NCBI GenBank assembly: GCA_013396525.1
Contig: VWYX01000906.1
Coordinates: forward strand, 217,037 to 281,036
Reading direction: 5' to 3'
Length of the DNA stretch: 64,000 nt
Origin: Chaetorhynchus papuensis
Taxonomy: Eukaryota; Chordata; Aves; Passeriformes; Rhipiduridae
In this document: piece by piece, positions 14,001 to 27,846 of the stretch
Position numbering within the stretch: the first letter of the stretch is position 1
How the letters are laid out: the number at the start of each line of letters is the position of its first letter
Notes under the pieces: model-generated
The model's database searches: none
What the model was told of the DNA's origin: nothing
Seen by the model: only the letters and a program-made list of their open reading frames with translations
Translations under genes and position numbers: made by a program

Positions 14001-17000
14001 TTGAATCCAACATATAAAAAAAGGGATCCCCCCCCGTGGTCCTCAGAGGGGCAAGAGAGAAAAGGAAGTCCCCCCCCAAGCCTGTGATCCAAACTCTCAT
14101 ACATACCAAGTCCCCCCCCTCATGAGATGAATATGGGCTCTGATGATTTAATTCCCCCCCCAAAAAATATTCTGACTCTGAACAGTGCACAGTTTCGGGT
14201 AAAAAAATAATTTTAAAAAAGAGATGTATACCTTGAACCCCCCCCGTTAGCTCTTCCATTTGAAGAATGTATGATGGCTCCCCCCCCCTGGTGTTTACAA
14301 GACGTGTGCTAACTTTCATACCCCCCCCCGTGCTTTGCTTAATTTTTTGGTATGCCCTAATTACTCATAATTATCCCTGTCCTTAAAAAATTCATGTTTT
14401 TCAGGCCCCCCCCTCCATCACCTTCTTTTCAGTAAAAATAATGTAAATTACTTCACTTAGCTTCTGCTGATAATTAGAACAGTGCTATTCCCCCCCCCAA
14501 CAAAACCTCACCACTTCCTAATAATACTGGCCCCCCCCCCAGCCAATTATTTTGTTGGATAACGGATAGCACGCCCCCCCCTTGCACTTTTATCTACCAT
14601 TACTGATCAAGAACTCCCCCCCCCAGAACAGCTCAGGAATTAAAGAGTATTGCAGAACCCCCCCCCAGACCTAATGTTTTGGACTAGACACTGTAGTGAC
14701 CTAAATTCAAGAGCTAATCCCTGTCTCAAGTAGTTTGTACTATAGATTCTACCATGACAGAGATTGTGAAATGGGAGACTATGACTCACCTTCATGAAGC
14801 CACTTCTCTTCACAAATTGATCTTTCCCCCCCCCTGTCGCCAAATTAGAGCATTATTTATTTATACACCCCCCCCAGGTATGTTAAATATTTGAGGACAG
14901 AAACAGGCAGGATGCAGAAAAGAGGCATTTTTTAGTCTGACAGAATCAAGACCCCCCCCATGAACTGTTAATTTTCCCTTTTTGTGTGTGTGTCCCCCCC
15001 CGGGGTTTTTGTGCATTTCTTACAGCACAGAACACCCCCCCCCATCTCTTTGCAATGAGGATTGGCAGGTACGGCCTCCCCCCCCTTTAAAGGCACAGAG
15101 CGTGATACATCAGGTCAATCCCCCCCCATTAACAACTTGTTCCAGAGTGTTTTATTTGAGACCCCCCCCACTCCACAGTATTCTCTTTAATGCAAGAAAA
15201 AAGCTAAGGAATTACGTTCATAGATCTTGTCCCGTAAACCTGTCTCCCCCCCCTTTTTTTACTGTCAGACCATTAAGGCATTACCCTCCCCCCCCTTTAT
15301 TTACCTATTTGTAAATAAAAACAGAGCAACCCCCCCCATTTTGAAATTTTATCACGTGGTTCTGTAATTAACCCCCCCCAACTGCTCTATGATTCCATTT
15401 GTTCCTATTAATGCCCCCCCCTGTCAGAACTTACAGAAAGTTAATCACTGACACTAAGACATAGATGTTACACAGGGCAGTGCATCATTTCCCTATTTGT
15501 GCTGGATGTGAATTACCGTGCTAGGAGAAACGTGAATAACCCCCCCCATCCCTCATGCCTTCAAGCACAGGTGTACATCAGCCCCCCCCGAACTATAATG
15601 CATGAAATCTTTGGTATGTGTTATCATTTTTATTAATTTGACCCATTGACCCTTTACAAGCTCCAAAGACAGAAAAGCCAGAAGGGCAGGGATGCTGGAT
15701 GGGACTTGCCGGAGTGTGGAGGCACATATGGATTTTTCCTCAAGACCCTGAGCCCCCTCCTGGCAAGTCCTTGTAGAAGTGCCTGTACTCACCCCCCCCT
15801 CTTAACAGGGATGAAGTTTTCCAACTCTCTTCTCCCCCCCCGTCTTCACCTTGGTGTCTTTATTTAAGCCTCAACATCTGGATTCTATAGATGGCTTAGG
15901 AAAACTGTGGACAGCAGCCCCCCCCTTCCAAAAAGCCATGCAGCTGCTGCTGAACTGTGCCCCCCCCTGCCTTGCCTACATCCACCCCTGGCAGTGCCTG
16001 TCCCCCCCCTTCCAGAGGTGCCCAGGCAGTGCGAGTTGGAGCTCCCCCCCCGCATCAGCTTGCAGGCTCACAGGCAGCCAAAATCCCCCCCCCCTGACCT
16101 ACCTTGTCCATGTACACAGACACATAACCCCCCCCCTGAGCTAGAGCTGTAGCTCTCATCCCTCTTTTGCCCCCCCCCTAAATAACCCAAAGATTTCACT
16201 TCTTGGCCCGTCCCCCCCCAAATTCCCATCTTTTATGGCATCAGGCTTCTGGCCCCCCCCCGTGGTTTGTTCAGCCTTTCTCTGCGCCACCAGGCCCCCC
16301 CCCAGAGGCAGCTCCCACGGTGGTCATGGATTTTCCACCCCCCCCAAGTAGGAATATGACCAGTACCTACAGCCCAAACCCCCCCCCCCTCTCCCTTCCT
16401 GCTGAGCACCCTCCCACCAGGCCCCCCCCCCTGGTTTCCCCATGTAAAAACCTGTAGTTTCTCTCTGCTCTTGTGGTGGTCATGAAGTTGCTCTCTGAGA
16501 GAAAGCCCCCCCCACCTCTTTCTTATGTGGAAAGAGGCCCAAAATTCCCCCCCCCTCAGAGAGAATGTTTTAACCAAGCAGATGATTAACCCCCCCCTAA
16601 GCGCCTTCACTGTGCTTTTATTAAAAGAAAACCCCCCCCAAAAAGCAAAAGGGAAAGAAAAAGGCAATCTTTACCCCCCCCCTAGAAAGCATTAACTGTA
16701 AGGATATAATCTATGCCCCCCCCATCAAGCTCAGAGTGCCGAGTGGGTGGCAGTGCATGACACAGCTCTGAGACAGGCACTTCAGAAGTGACACCCCCGC
16801 CCCCCCCAGGATTGCTTGGAGGAGGGGAGAATAGGCAACACCCCCCCCCTGGAGTGGACCCTGCTCCTAAGATTAGGGTTTAACCCCCCCCGATAGGAAA
16901 GAAAGAGAGAGGGTTTCATCCCTGGCCCCCCCCGCCAAGAGCAGCTCTGGGGTTTCGAGCCTGCATGCCCCCCCCGGAGGCTCCTCAGCAGTTTGGGACA

Positions 17001-20000
17001 GGGGGTTGCCCCCCCCCCTTCCTCCCGTGTGCAGAGAATGTTCTGTATAAACACTGTGCTCTTTCCAGTGGAGACTTTTGCCAGATTCTTCTGCCCCCCC
17101 CTGGCATAATCTAGGACTGCAACTCCCAGCAGTCTCCCCCCCCCTTTTTCCCCTGTGGCAGCTGGAGGAAAAGGAGAGGTTAAAGCATTCTGCTTGAGGA
17201 GCTGCCACCAGCGATCCTTCCCCCCCCATCTAGATGCAAAAAGGGAATTTCCTCCCTCTGCCCCCCCCCCCCCTATGCCTGCCCCCCAAACCCACCGTTT
17301 TCTCCCCCCCCCAGTCATTAAAAAGAAATTTTTAATGAAATTAAGCCCCCCCCTCTGCAGAAGTTCCCTCCATTCTGTCGTGGTTTACCCCCCCCCCCAT
17401 ACTACCTACTATAGAGAAAATTAACTCCACCCCCCCCAAATTCAGTACACTTCCTTAAAGGGCAGGACCAGCTCAGAGCAGAGGCAATGTGAAGGATTTT
17501 TTTTTTTTTAATCTTGTCTGCAGAGAGAAACGAGATCTGACATCCCCAGAGTAGCCCCCCCCCATGTGTAAGTATTGAATGTACTGAAAAAATATGCCCC
17601 CCCCCTGGGGGAATCATGAAGACTTTTGTTAGTTAAGCACCCCCCCCTCTCTGGCAGTGAAAAGCAGCAACTCAAACGTGCCCCCCCCCTTCTTGACAGC
17701 TGTTAGCAGTTGCAAAGTCACAGCCCCCCCCAAAGTCATAGAAGAGGTAATGAAGGCACAAAGGCCCCCCCCCATTTCCTTCGAGGTTGCTTATGAAGCC
17801 AGCACTGCCCCCCCCGATAGAGAGCAGCAGATGTTTACTGTATCTTGTTCCCCCCCCCAGATGTGGTTCTGCTTATCAGGTTCACTTAAAACCCCCCCCG
17901 ACCTGGTGCTCTCCACAGGGACTTAGTATGAAACCCCCCCCAGTCCTTCGTTGCTAATTTGTAGACATGTATTCACCCCCCCCGAGAATAGAGTTATAAT
18001 GATATGGCTAAAAAGAACCCCCCCCTGGCAACTATTTAATGCTGGATTAAAGTAGAGGACCCCCCCCTATCTTTATTTGCCTAACAAAAATTGCTCTTTT
18101 CCCCCCCCCGGAAGGTGTCATGTCTTTGCTAGATATCAGATCTCCCCCCCCTGTCTCCAATAATCATAACTTCAATCTCTGTCACCCCCCCCCGAGAGAT
18201 GACTTGTCTCCCAGTAAAAATATGACACCCCCCCCCAGTGTAAGAGCCCATATTACTAAAAATTAATTACCCCCCCCAATATATTACAAGGTATAACAAC
18301 CTGCAGTGGTCCCCCCCCCAGCGTCCTCTTGGTTTGAACTTGGTTTGAGTTCTCCCCCCCCTCAGGATCCTCCGCATTGCCGTGGCACTGATGAACCCCC
18401 CCCTGGCTCTGGAGGCCCCCAGCTGTCCTCAGTGGGGCCCCCCCCCCGAGAGCTGGGGCTGCCCAGGGCTTTCCTGCTCCCCCCCCCGGGTGGTGAGAGA
18501 GGTCCTACCTGTGAGGTCCTGCCCCCCCCTCCCTGGGATGCTCCCATGGTGCTGGACCCCAGGCCCCCCCCAGCCCCCATAGTGCCCTGGCAATTACTGC
18601 ATATCCCCCCCCCAATTTTATTGTTCTATTTGGTTTTATAGACAATACCCCCCCCTTACAGATGGCAAAATAAATAAGCTCGGAGTGTTCCCCCCCCCAT
18701 TATCCTGACCTTACGTGTGTGCGTGTGTGTGCCCCCCCCTTTGCTTGCTGAATTTTCTGAATTACAGTGATTACCCCCCCCTTGCAGGAGTTTTTGGCTA
18801 TTTGTGCCAATTAGTCCCCCCCCAGAAAATCCATTATAATAACAAAAGGATGCATAACCCCCCCCGGCTTTATCCTAACAACGTGCACAGAATTGAAGGC
18901 CCCCCCCCCATGGTTGCCTCAGGATGCTGAGGCTCAGCAGTCCCCCCCCGGCTGGTGCCAAGAGAGGCTGGGGAGCTGGGGATCCCCCCCCCCTCTCCTT
19001 GTCCCAGAACCTGCTAAGCCCAGGGCCCCCCCCACCACCCCACGGGTAAATGAAATGTTCTGCTGTCCCCCCCCCCAAATGGGAAACAGAGCATCTTTAT
19101 GCCACTGCACCCCCCCCCAATAACGGTGTGGAAAGAGGCAAGAAGGTGGATCCCCCCCCTGGACTAACTCACCTGAGGGTTTTGACAGAGAAACCCCCCC
19201 CACATTCCTACAACAAAGAATGTTTGTTTTGTTTTCCCCCCCCTTCTCACAACACAGATCATATGATATACGGGGCACCCCCCCCAATGACCAGATAACA
19301 GGTTACCCCAAGCAGCATACCCCCCCCTTGTGGAGACCTCCATGTGAGGATATTGTGGAAACCCCCCCCGTAAACGATTACAAAAGGGAATCGGATTAAT
19401 TGACCCCCCCCCAGGGACAGCTGAGAAAGATAATGTTCCAAAGGCCCCCCCCCGCAAAGGGAGACCCTGAGCTGTGCATTGCCAGAACCCCCCCCAGCTC
19501 AGTGTAGGAAGGATCCTACCCTGATCCTCCCCCCCCCTCCATCAGTGCTGGGAACAAGTAGTTGTAATGAGCCCCCCCCATAGGTTGCAGCAATCCAAAC
19601 ACTAAATAACAATCCCCCCCCAGTAACAAGTCCACTTACTATTAGAAACAGCAGTCCCCCCCCGAACAATGTCTTTCTTCTCTCCAAGCTCTGGAGGCCC
19701 CCCCCCTTGCAGAAGCTGCTGCAGGAAACCTCATGTAAACCCCCCCCCTATGACACCCAGGTGACAGCTGTAAGCAAAGCCCCCCCCCCCCATCAGCCTT
19801 CGGAGTAATGCTGATGATTTTCACCCCCCCCTCTGTGACATATGCTTCCTTTACCACCAAAGATCCCCCCCCCTTCCTTTTGTGTGTGGATTTTCATAGG
19901 AATTGTACCCCCCCCCTTAGACAGATGGAATGCTTGAGTCTGTCCTTTCCCCCCCCCTAACAGCAAAATGGGATTTGTTGGGTTTTTCAGGCCCCCCCCG

Positions 20001-22015
20001 GAATAATTTTGATAGCTCCTCCATTAGATCTTCCCCCCCCCTGATTAAAAGGTTCAGAATCACACAATAAAAGACCCCCCCCCCTACCCATTCTAAGCCA
20101 AGAAGTGTATTTCTGGTCCCCCCCCTGAAGACAGTTGTTTAGAATTTTTTTATTGCATTCCCCCCCCCTGCATAATACCATATACAAATGCAGTTTATAA
20201 ACCCCCCCCTTTGGGTGAGTGTCTTTACTCCTCATATGCCCAGCCCCCCCCGACTAGTGTGATGATAAACGCAGTACATGCACATCCCCCCCCTCTGGTT
20301 AGGCTAAATGTTTGCCTGATTCAGCATCCCCCCCCTTAATAATGTAATTCAATTTTTCCTCATTTTTAACCCCCCCCCAGCCCATTAACATAATTTGGTG
20401 AGCTATTATAGCCCCCCCCGCTGCTAGTTTTGCCCTTAATACTGATTTCACTTCCCCCCCCAGTCAGAACTAGATTTAAAGTTTGAGATGATGTACCCCC
20501 CCCAGGATTATTAGATTTATTCATATGGCAATTTAAACCCCCCCCTGCCTGGCTTAGAATAAACGGTAAATGAAAAATGCCCCCCCCTTATAGACCTGTC
20601 CACTTTAAAGATTTATACACACCCCCCCCTGATTAAGTAAGAGACAGACCTGATTACATGAAACCCCCCCCTTTTGTAATGCAATATTGGAAGCAAGCTG
20701 CTAAACCCCCCCCGCATAACAATGATTGCCCCAACAGCTTTTATTACCCCCCCCCTGTACAGCTGGTATGCAGTCATGTAAACACAAGCCCCCCCCCTAT
20801 GACCATTTCTTTTCCTTGACAACTGGTAGATCCCCCCCCGTTCCCATGAAAAGCATCTTCCCCTCTCAGGGACCCCCCCCCCATCTCCTGGAAGCAGGCT
20901 GTGGGACTGGAGTTGCCCCCCCCCTTTGTCTATCCCTCCCATTTAAGAGCACCATTTCCCCCCCCTCCTACAAATGTGTGTTCAAGCACTCCCAAGGCTC
21001 CCCCCCCGGATTACTGATCTTACATTAAACTCTTTTGTTTCCCCCCCCCGTAGAGATTTCTGAGGCTTGGCAGAAGCAATCGTCCCCCCCCCTCAGAACC
21101 TGAGAAGGTCCAGATGCATCATCACCCCCCCCCCAGCATCAGCAAAAATCCTCTCATTTTTCTACTACCCCCCCCAAAGAAAAAGCTCTTCCTTTGCTTT
21201 CCATCAAGCCCCCCCCCCAAAAAACTAAATGTATTTCCTTTCATGGGTTTTCCCCCCCCAAGAAGCTGTTGTAATTATTTAGCTTTCTACCACCCCCCCC
21301 CTCAAGCTGTGGACCTCCATTCAGCAATTCCAGCTCCCCCCCCCTTTAGCTGAGAACTCGATGAAGCCCTCAATCTCCCCCCCCCTGCAGTAAAAGGCCT
21401 TCATGAATAACACCAGTGACCCCCCCCCATTGCTACAACCTGTTGTGCCTCCTAAGGCACTCCCCCCCCACGTCAGAATAAAAGAGCAATGCTGCCTGTG
21501 GTTCCCCCCCCATTTTTGTGCATATGCGTATTTTCTCCATGTGGACCCCCCCCGACTTTGTGGGAAAAATGGATACATTCTGTGCAGCCCCCCCCGGCTA
21601 TGCCATTCTATATGAATTAAGACACTTTGCCCCCCCCAGCTTAATAAGTTTGTTTCAAACCAGGGGGTCTTCCCCCCCCTAATTTGCAGAGAGTGAATTG
21701 ACCCAGAAAATTTCCCCCCCCATCCCAATCTGATTTGTGTAAAGTAATTTAATTTCCCCCCCCGTAGTTATATGGATTTTATCAATTATGCCAATTACCC
21801 CCCCCAGCAGATTTATTGGCCAGTCATCTACAAGACTCTCCCCCCCCTGTACTATTCTGGTGTCATCAACTGGTCATGAACCCCCCCCCTTAGTATTTTG
21901 GTGTCATTATGTGCAGCTGAATACCCCCCCCACAAGGTTTTCTTAAATGAGTGTTATGAACCAAACCCCCCCCTGAGGATGGAAAGCCCCTTGTTTTGAA
22001 TTGCAGACCCCCCCC

Positions 22016-22469
22016 TACAGGTAATAGCAGATGCAATCCATTTAGGTGCTTAGCCATCCTACGTGGAAACCACACATTTGATTTCTGACCTCTGAGTTGC
22101 ATCTCAGTTAGAGATCTCCATGCTAATAGCTATTACCTAAATGTAATAATTCTTGCAAAAATGCATATCCGGTAAATTTCAAATTTTTAAACTGAGGCAT
22201 AAAATTAAAGCTTGGTTTTGAACTTGACAACCCATGCTTTTCAGTATGTTGTATTTTCACTATTGCCTGAATTCTAGACAAGGGGCAAATCTTTGTTCCT
22301 ATCCATCCAGAAGAATTCTGTTATTAAAATAAATGTTAGTTTTTCAGAACAGATTTCTAGAATCAGACAGCTTGCTTCCATTGAGTGAGTCACTGTGCAA
22401 CTTCTTTGTGACCTTTTCCTAGTTTTCTTCTACAAGTTTGCCAAATGAGAATACTACTAGAAAAAGAGT
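22016..22469. other. Comb-free block of native intergenic DNA
   Basis: Ten comb positions (22050 to 22428) are unmasked between the block at 22008 and the one at 22470. The exposed sequence is AT-rich with no recognisable gene or repeat. Confidence 0.88.
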
Positions 22470-24044
22470 CCCCCCCCTACAGATCTTTGTAGTCAAGGGA
22501 AAACCAGAATTCCCCCCCCGTAATCAAGGGAGGTTGCTGTGGAGCATATTCAGAAGTCTAAAGACAAAAGTAAATGCAAGTAGTGGAGCTGACACCCCCC
22601 CCCGCGCTTTGGTGCCTATTTGGTCATAAGACTTGGCCCCCCCCCTCCCCTCCAGTTAGGGGTTCAGAGAATGTATACCCCCCCCCCTAGCATGTTTGGT
22701 CTCCTAGAATATTCTTCTAGACCCCCCCCGTTTTTTAGAAACTAGACACCCAGAGTAAGAGAACCCCCCCCTGCCTTCTCTTACCAGTAAAAGATGGTAG
22801 TCTACCCCCCCCCAAACTAAGTCCTGTGGTGCTTGTTGCAGAGAACCCCCCCCCCGGGGTTTGGTATTATGTCCTGTTATAACTAAACTCCCCCCCCTGC
22901 TTTTCACTGTTGGCATAGGAAGTCCACATTTCCCCCCCCGTCACTGCTTGAACTCTAGTGTTGAAATATTTGGCCCCCCCCGCAAAAATCAATAAATAGT
23001 GTGATATGGCAAACAGAGCTGATATGTGAAAGATGAATATTTTTTGGAAATAAAATACCCCCCCCAAGCATTGAACAGCTACTAAGACTATTCCAGAAAC
23101 CCCCCCCTACATGCCTAATCTCTTTTTTTTTTTTGTTAAGCCCCCCCCCGAATGCATACTTTAGCCAACAGCTCTGTATCACTCTAGTGAATGATGTCAT
23201 GAAAGATATTTCATTATGAATATAACCCCCCCCTAACAGCTATGTCAGTGCCAAGCTCAGCCTTGAGCCCCCCCCTTCAGGGCAGCACTCCAGGGAAGGA
23301 TCTTCACACCCCCCCCCGATGTATGCTGGATGTTCTCACCATGAAAAAGTGCCCCCCCCCTCTTAAAGAAAAAAGTGTTTGACTGTCAGTCATCCCCCCC
23401 CTTAGCTTGTGTGTTGTCAGGTTTACTTAGCAAAACCCCCCCCGCTGCTGGAAAGGTGTTAGGAGCTCTTTGGTTTCTTCTGCTTGACACTTCTGACTCT
23501 CACTTCCGTATCAGGGCCTCCCCCCCCCTGCTGATCCCAGCCTCAGTCAGGAAGCACCCGGCCCCCCCCTCCCTTAAAAACCGCAGACCCTCTTTGCCAA
23601 CCTCCCCCCCCATCAGCAGACCCTCCTTGCTCAATCCACCACTGACCCCCCCCAAATGTGACAAAGTTCAAGCTGCTGTATCCCCGCCCCCCCCCAGCAC
23701 CTTGCTACACAATCTTAGGGAATATTATTTTCTGCTACAGCAGTTGAATAGTTTGGCTTTGATTTCTGGTCCCCCCCCCTTAACCTGGCTGTAATTACCC
23801 AGGACTGTGATTTCCCCCCCCAGTATCTCATTCCCTACTATTATTTTAAATAATACCCCCCCCTGTTTGGTTTAGAATGGACATACTGGTATCATCACCC
23901 CCCCCCAAGGAGCAGGTGTGGCACAGAAGAAGGAATCATCCCCCCCCGAACTCATTCATCAGGCAGGTCTGTATCGGACACCCCCCCCCTGGAAAGCAAG
24001 GTCAGGAGCAAGGTCTTTGTAAGCCCCCCCCCCAGAAAAAGACT

Positions 24045-24136
24045 GATGGATCCCATTTGGGAAGGCCCCCCCCTGGCAGCAATTCCCATCTCCTTCTCTG
24101 CCAGCTCCCCCCCCCCACTGACACTGGTGATGCTGC
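24045..24136. repeat. 92-bp dispersed direct repeat, copy A
   Basis: The segment from GATGGATCCCATTTGGG to GATGCTGC recurs at 25344-25435 with a constant offset of 1299 bases and no indels. Comb blocks fall at different places in the two copies (24066 and 24108 here). Similarity stops sharply on both sides. The family is not recognised. Confidence 0.85.
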
Positions 24137-24596
24137 TTTGTGAGCTGTGCCCCCCCCAGCACCTCGGTGGGTTACCCAACAGGTGGCTGTACCCCCCCCA
24201 CCAGCTCACAGACCCATGAGGGACGGTTTCTTGCCCCCCCCCCTTCTGTGAAAAGCTGTGCCATTAGTGAATTTTCCCCCCCCCATATTCAAAATGATGC
24301 CAAGTCTTCACTAATGTCCCCCCCCTTTAAAATATTTAAAGAAGGCAAAGGATTTTTAGCCCCCCCCAGAAAGTGGTGGTTCTAATTTGATTATGGGATT
24401 TCCCCCCCCTTTTATACTTAGGGTAAGTATTAATTCTATTTACCCCCCCCCTTCCATTTATTCTAGTCTATTCTATTAATTTTGCCCCCCCCCTACACAC
24501 CAAAACAGAAGAGAATGGTTCAGTCAACCCCCCCCCTGCACATAAATGCAGGCAGCAGTCTCCACACTACCCCCCCCCATCACTAGCAGAACTCAT

Positions 24597-24966
24597 TGCA
24601 GATGCTGAAAGCCCCCCCCCCGTGAATTTCTTCAGCTCTCTAGGATTTTGTGACCCCCCCCTCTTTCCCATGCGAGCTAACTAAAACAAAGTTACCCCCC
24701 CCCATCAATATCCACACCTGCACTTGTTTTTCCCAGACCCCCCCCGCTTCAACGAGAAAAACACTTGGGAACGGATGTGCCCCCCCCGGGCCAACCCCCT
24801 TGAGGGTGGATGACCAGAGAACCAATTACTTTATGCCATCTAGCTCACTCTTGCAAACTAACACCCCCCCCCCTCAGGAAAAAAGCCGTTAAATGGGTCT
24901 TGCCACCCCCCCCACTGACCTGGACTTCATGTGGTTTTTCTACGCATCCCCCCCCCAACAGCGACA
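24597..24966 (-). mobile_element. Solo LTR of the same endogenous retrovirus family, copy 2 (inverted)
   Basis: This 370-bp element reads TGTCG...CTGCA on the minus strand. It is flanked by the 6-bp direct repeat ACTCAT on the plus strand (24591-24596 and 24967-24972). It matches the copy at 1381-1748 along its whole length with a net 2-base length difference. The flanks also share a longer near-repeat (ATCACTAGCAGAACT at 24579-24593 and 24971-24985), so the target site may have been locally repetitive. The comb site at 24822 is skipped, leaving native bases that are masked in copy 1. No internal retroviral genes are seen. Confidence 0.85.
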
Positions 24967-25343
24967 ACTCATCACTAGCAGAACTTGTACCCCCCCCTGG
25001 TTCTTAAATATTATTGTTACTGCTACTTTTACCCCCCCCGTTGGCATTTTAGCAACAGCGACCATACTGAGGGCCCCCCCCTAAGTACAAGGTGCAGGAC
25101 CGCAGCAGATAAAAGCCCCCCCCGCTTTTTATTTAGGCATGCATAGCTGGTGCCTTCCCCCCCCCGCCTCACTCGGAGACTTGGTGCAGAAGATGTTTTC
25201 CCCCCCCTTTTCAATCTGGCAATAATGAATCGTTTTGTGTACCCCCCCCCAGCTGTAAAGGATGCCATGGGAGAACGCAAGCACCCCCCCCAAAGAGACC
25301 TATACTGATGCTGAAAATGTAATTACCCCCCCCAAACCAAACC

Positions 25344-25435
25344 GATGGATCCCATTTGGGAAGGATACCCCCCCCCAGCAATTCCCATCTCCTTCTCTGC
25401 CAGCTCCTTCCCCCCCCTGACACTGGTGATGCTGC
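25344..25435. repeat. 92-bp dispersed direct repeat, copy B
   Basis: This is the second copy of the segment at 24045-24136, with comb blocks at 25368 and 25410. Its last part (TGACACTGGTGA) is repeated again about 21 bases downstream, a small local tandem duplication absent from copy A. The two copies lie on either side of the solo LTR at 24597-24966 but are not part of it. Confidence 0.85.
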
Positions 25436-27773
25436 ACTGACACTGGTGACACCCCCCCCGGTCGGGGGAAAAAAACCAACAGAAAAAAAGAGATGCTACT
25501 CAAATGGTGCCCAGGTAAATACAGTGCTAGCAATGCCCCCCCCTGCAATCAACTTCCAAGGAAAAGGCATTATGAGACCCCCCCCACTTCAAAATGCATT
25601 TGGTCTAATCAAGGTGAAGCCCCCCCCATTACAAAGGTGGAAGCTGTTGTAGTAACATAAACCCCCCCCCTTTCTACCTTTTTCACCCTTTCTCTGAAAG
25701 CATCCCCCCCCCAAACAGGCTGTATACAATTGACACAAAGCAATCCCCCCCCCGAGAAACACAAATCATACATATTTAACATATCAACCCCCCCCAGACA
25801 GCAGAAAGAGATTCAGGAATCTTTAAATGCCCCCCCCATACAGTTATGAAATATGTAAGCACCAATAGGCACCCCCCCCAGTTTCAAAAATTGCTCAGGC
25901 AATTATCAATAGCCCCCCCCCAGCTTGACTAAGAAAACTCAGAGCTGAAATATTTCCCCCCCCGCATAACAAAATATTTTCTGATGGGTGTGGATCCCCC
26001 CCCCCTCCTAAATCCTAAGAATCAATCTTTTGACCTGCTCCCCCCCCCAGCTAAAGAGAAACTCCCATGTTCCTGCTGAAACCCCCCCCCTGAGGTAAAC
26101 TCCTAAAATTGCTAAGTCTTTTACCCCCCCCGTGAATTGCAGAGCTACTTCTCTGAACTCTTTGTCCCCCCCCAAATCCTCATGAGTCAAAACACGTTTG
26201 GCATTTACCCCCCCCCTCCATTGCTGGCTGGCTGCTATCCTTCCAAATGCCCCCCCCGCAAAATACAATGCAGTCTCCCCTTTCACCTTGCCCCCCCCCT
26301 CCTTTCTATTCTACATTACCACAGTCTCAGTGACCCCCCCCTCCTTGCATACAAATGCATCAATAAGGAAAAAGACCCCCCCCATAAAAAGATCTTGAAA
26401 GCACCAAGTGTTCTGTCCCCCCCCCTCTTCTCTACTTTGGTAGTTAGTGGCCAAAAGTACCCCCCCCCTTCAGGCTGTCAAGAGTATTAAGGCATTGACT
26501 GCCCCCCCCAAGTCAGGACCTCTTATCACACCATATATCCTTGCCCCCCCCAGATGCCACTACTATGGAAGTGACAGCTTCAGCCCCCCCCCCAATGGAA
26601 ATGTAGTTCTTTCTACTGACAAGTGCTCCCCCCCCTTAGTATGTGATGACTTTTGTTCTCCCAAACAAACCCCCCCCATTCCTGACACATACATCAAATT
26701 ATCTTATTTTCCCCCCCCCAGTATATTTTGTTCTGTTTGAGATTGTTTAAAGGCCCCCCCCTCTTGGATATTTTTATTATTCCATCTTCTTTTCCCCCCC
26801 CCCCAGCTGGTGTCCCTACTGGGTTTTTTGTTGCTGTCCCCCCCCTTTCAGTGTTTGGTTCTTTTTTTTTCATATGGAACCCCCCCCCACTTCTCACTTA
26901 CCATTCTCTCCAGGAAGAAGTAGTCAAGTGTTCCTCAGCTTACAACTGTTATTCCCACTAGCCTTGTACTCCAAATGTGTTTCTGTACATGTGTGCTGTC
27001 TTCTCCTCTGACACATGCCATTGTGACCGTGTTGGCAGGAGGAATTCCCCCCCCCCTGTGGCCTCAGCTGGTCCCCAACTACTGTCTGAAGAAGGAATAA
27101 AGCATGAAGGCACAGATTCACAAAAAGCCTTCCCCCCCCCTACACCCATCTATACAGGGCTGCCACCAACTGTCCCCCCCCCGAGATCAATAGATGTAAC
27201 AAAAAGATGCCACAGCCCCCCCCAGAGTGAGTTTCCCAGAGCTCAGGCTACTGGTACCCCCCCCCTGGCCTCCACTGTGGAGGATGGAGAGGGAGCTGGC
27301 CCCCCCCCAGGCACACTTTAAAAAAGGCAATGTTGGACGTTCCCCCCCCGCTACATTTTGAACTGTATGTCAATGAAGGAAAACCCCCCCCCCCATGGTT
27401 TTAAAAGGAATTGACATTTATTTTACCCCCCCCAGATGGTATAGAGGTAAAACACTAAGTAGGTGGACCCCCCCCGTCAAAAGATAAAACCAGGAACCAT
27501 CCCTTCCTGCCCCCCCCTGCTGTGCATGGGCAGAGTGCCAGCAACTGGGGGCCCCCCCCGGTAAGTGTTTGGAGAAGGAGAGTTGGCAGCTTGCCCCCCC
27601 CGGATGGGTTGGGAAAAGAAAGTGAGTTTCAGCTTCCCCCCCCTTCTTGTCACACACTTAACTAGTTAAATCTGTGACCCCCCCCTTCAATGTCCAGGGA
27701 ACAAAGCCTTTTATTTTTTCCCCCCCCACATATGGTCTTTCTTTGTTGAGGCACAACTGACCCCCCCCCCCTG

Positions 27774-27811
27774 AGGATAGATAGATAGATAGATAGATAG
27801 ATACCCCCCCC

Positions 27812-27845
<34 letters not shown>
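27774..27845. repeat. GATA/GACA tetranucleotide microsatellite
   Basis: A GATA tract (about 27776-27803) continues after a C8 block (27804-27811) as GATA and then GACA repeats to 27845, where the next block starts. The tetranucleotide register is the same on both sides of the block. Eight is a multiple of four, so this alone does not separate replacement from insertion. Confidence 0.9.

Positions 27846-27846
<1 letters not shown>

Noticed and set aside
27774..27845. Microsatellite register used as proof of replacement
   Set aside because: An 8-base insertion would also preserve a 4-base register, so this site does not discriminate. The LTR pair does.
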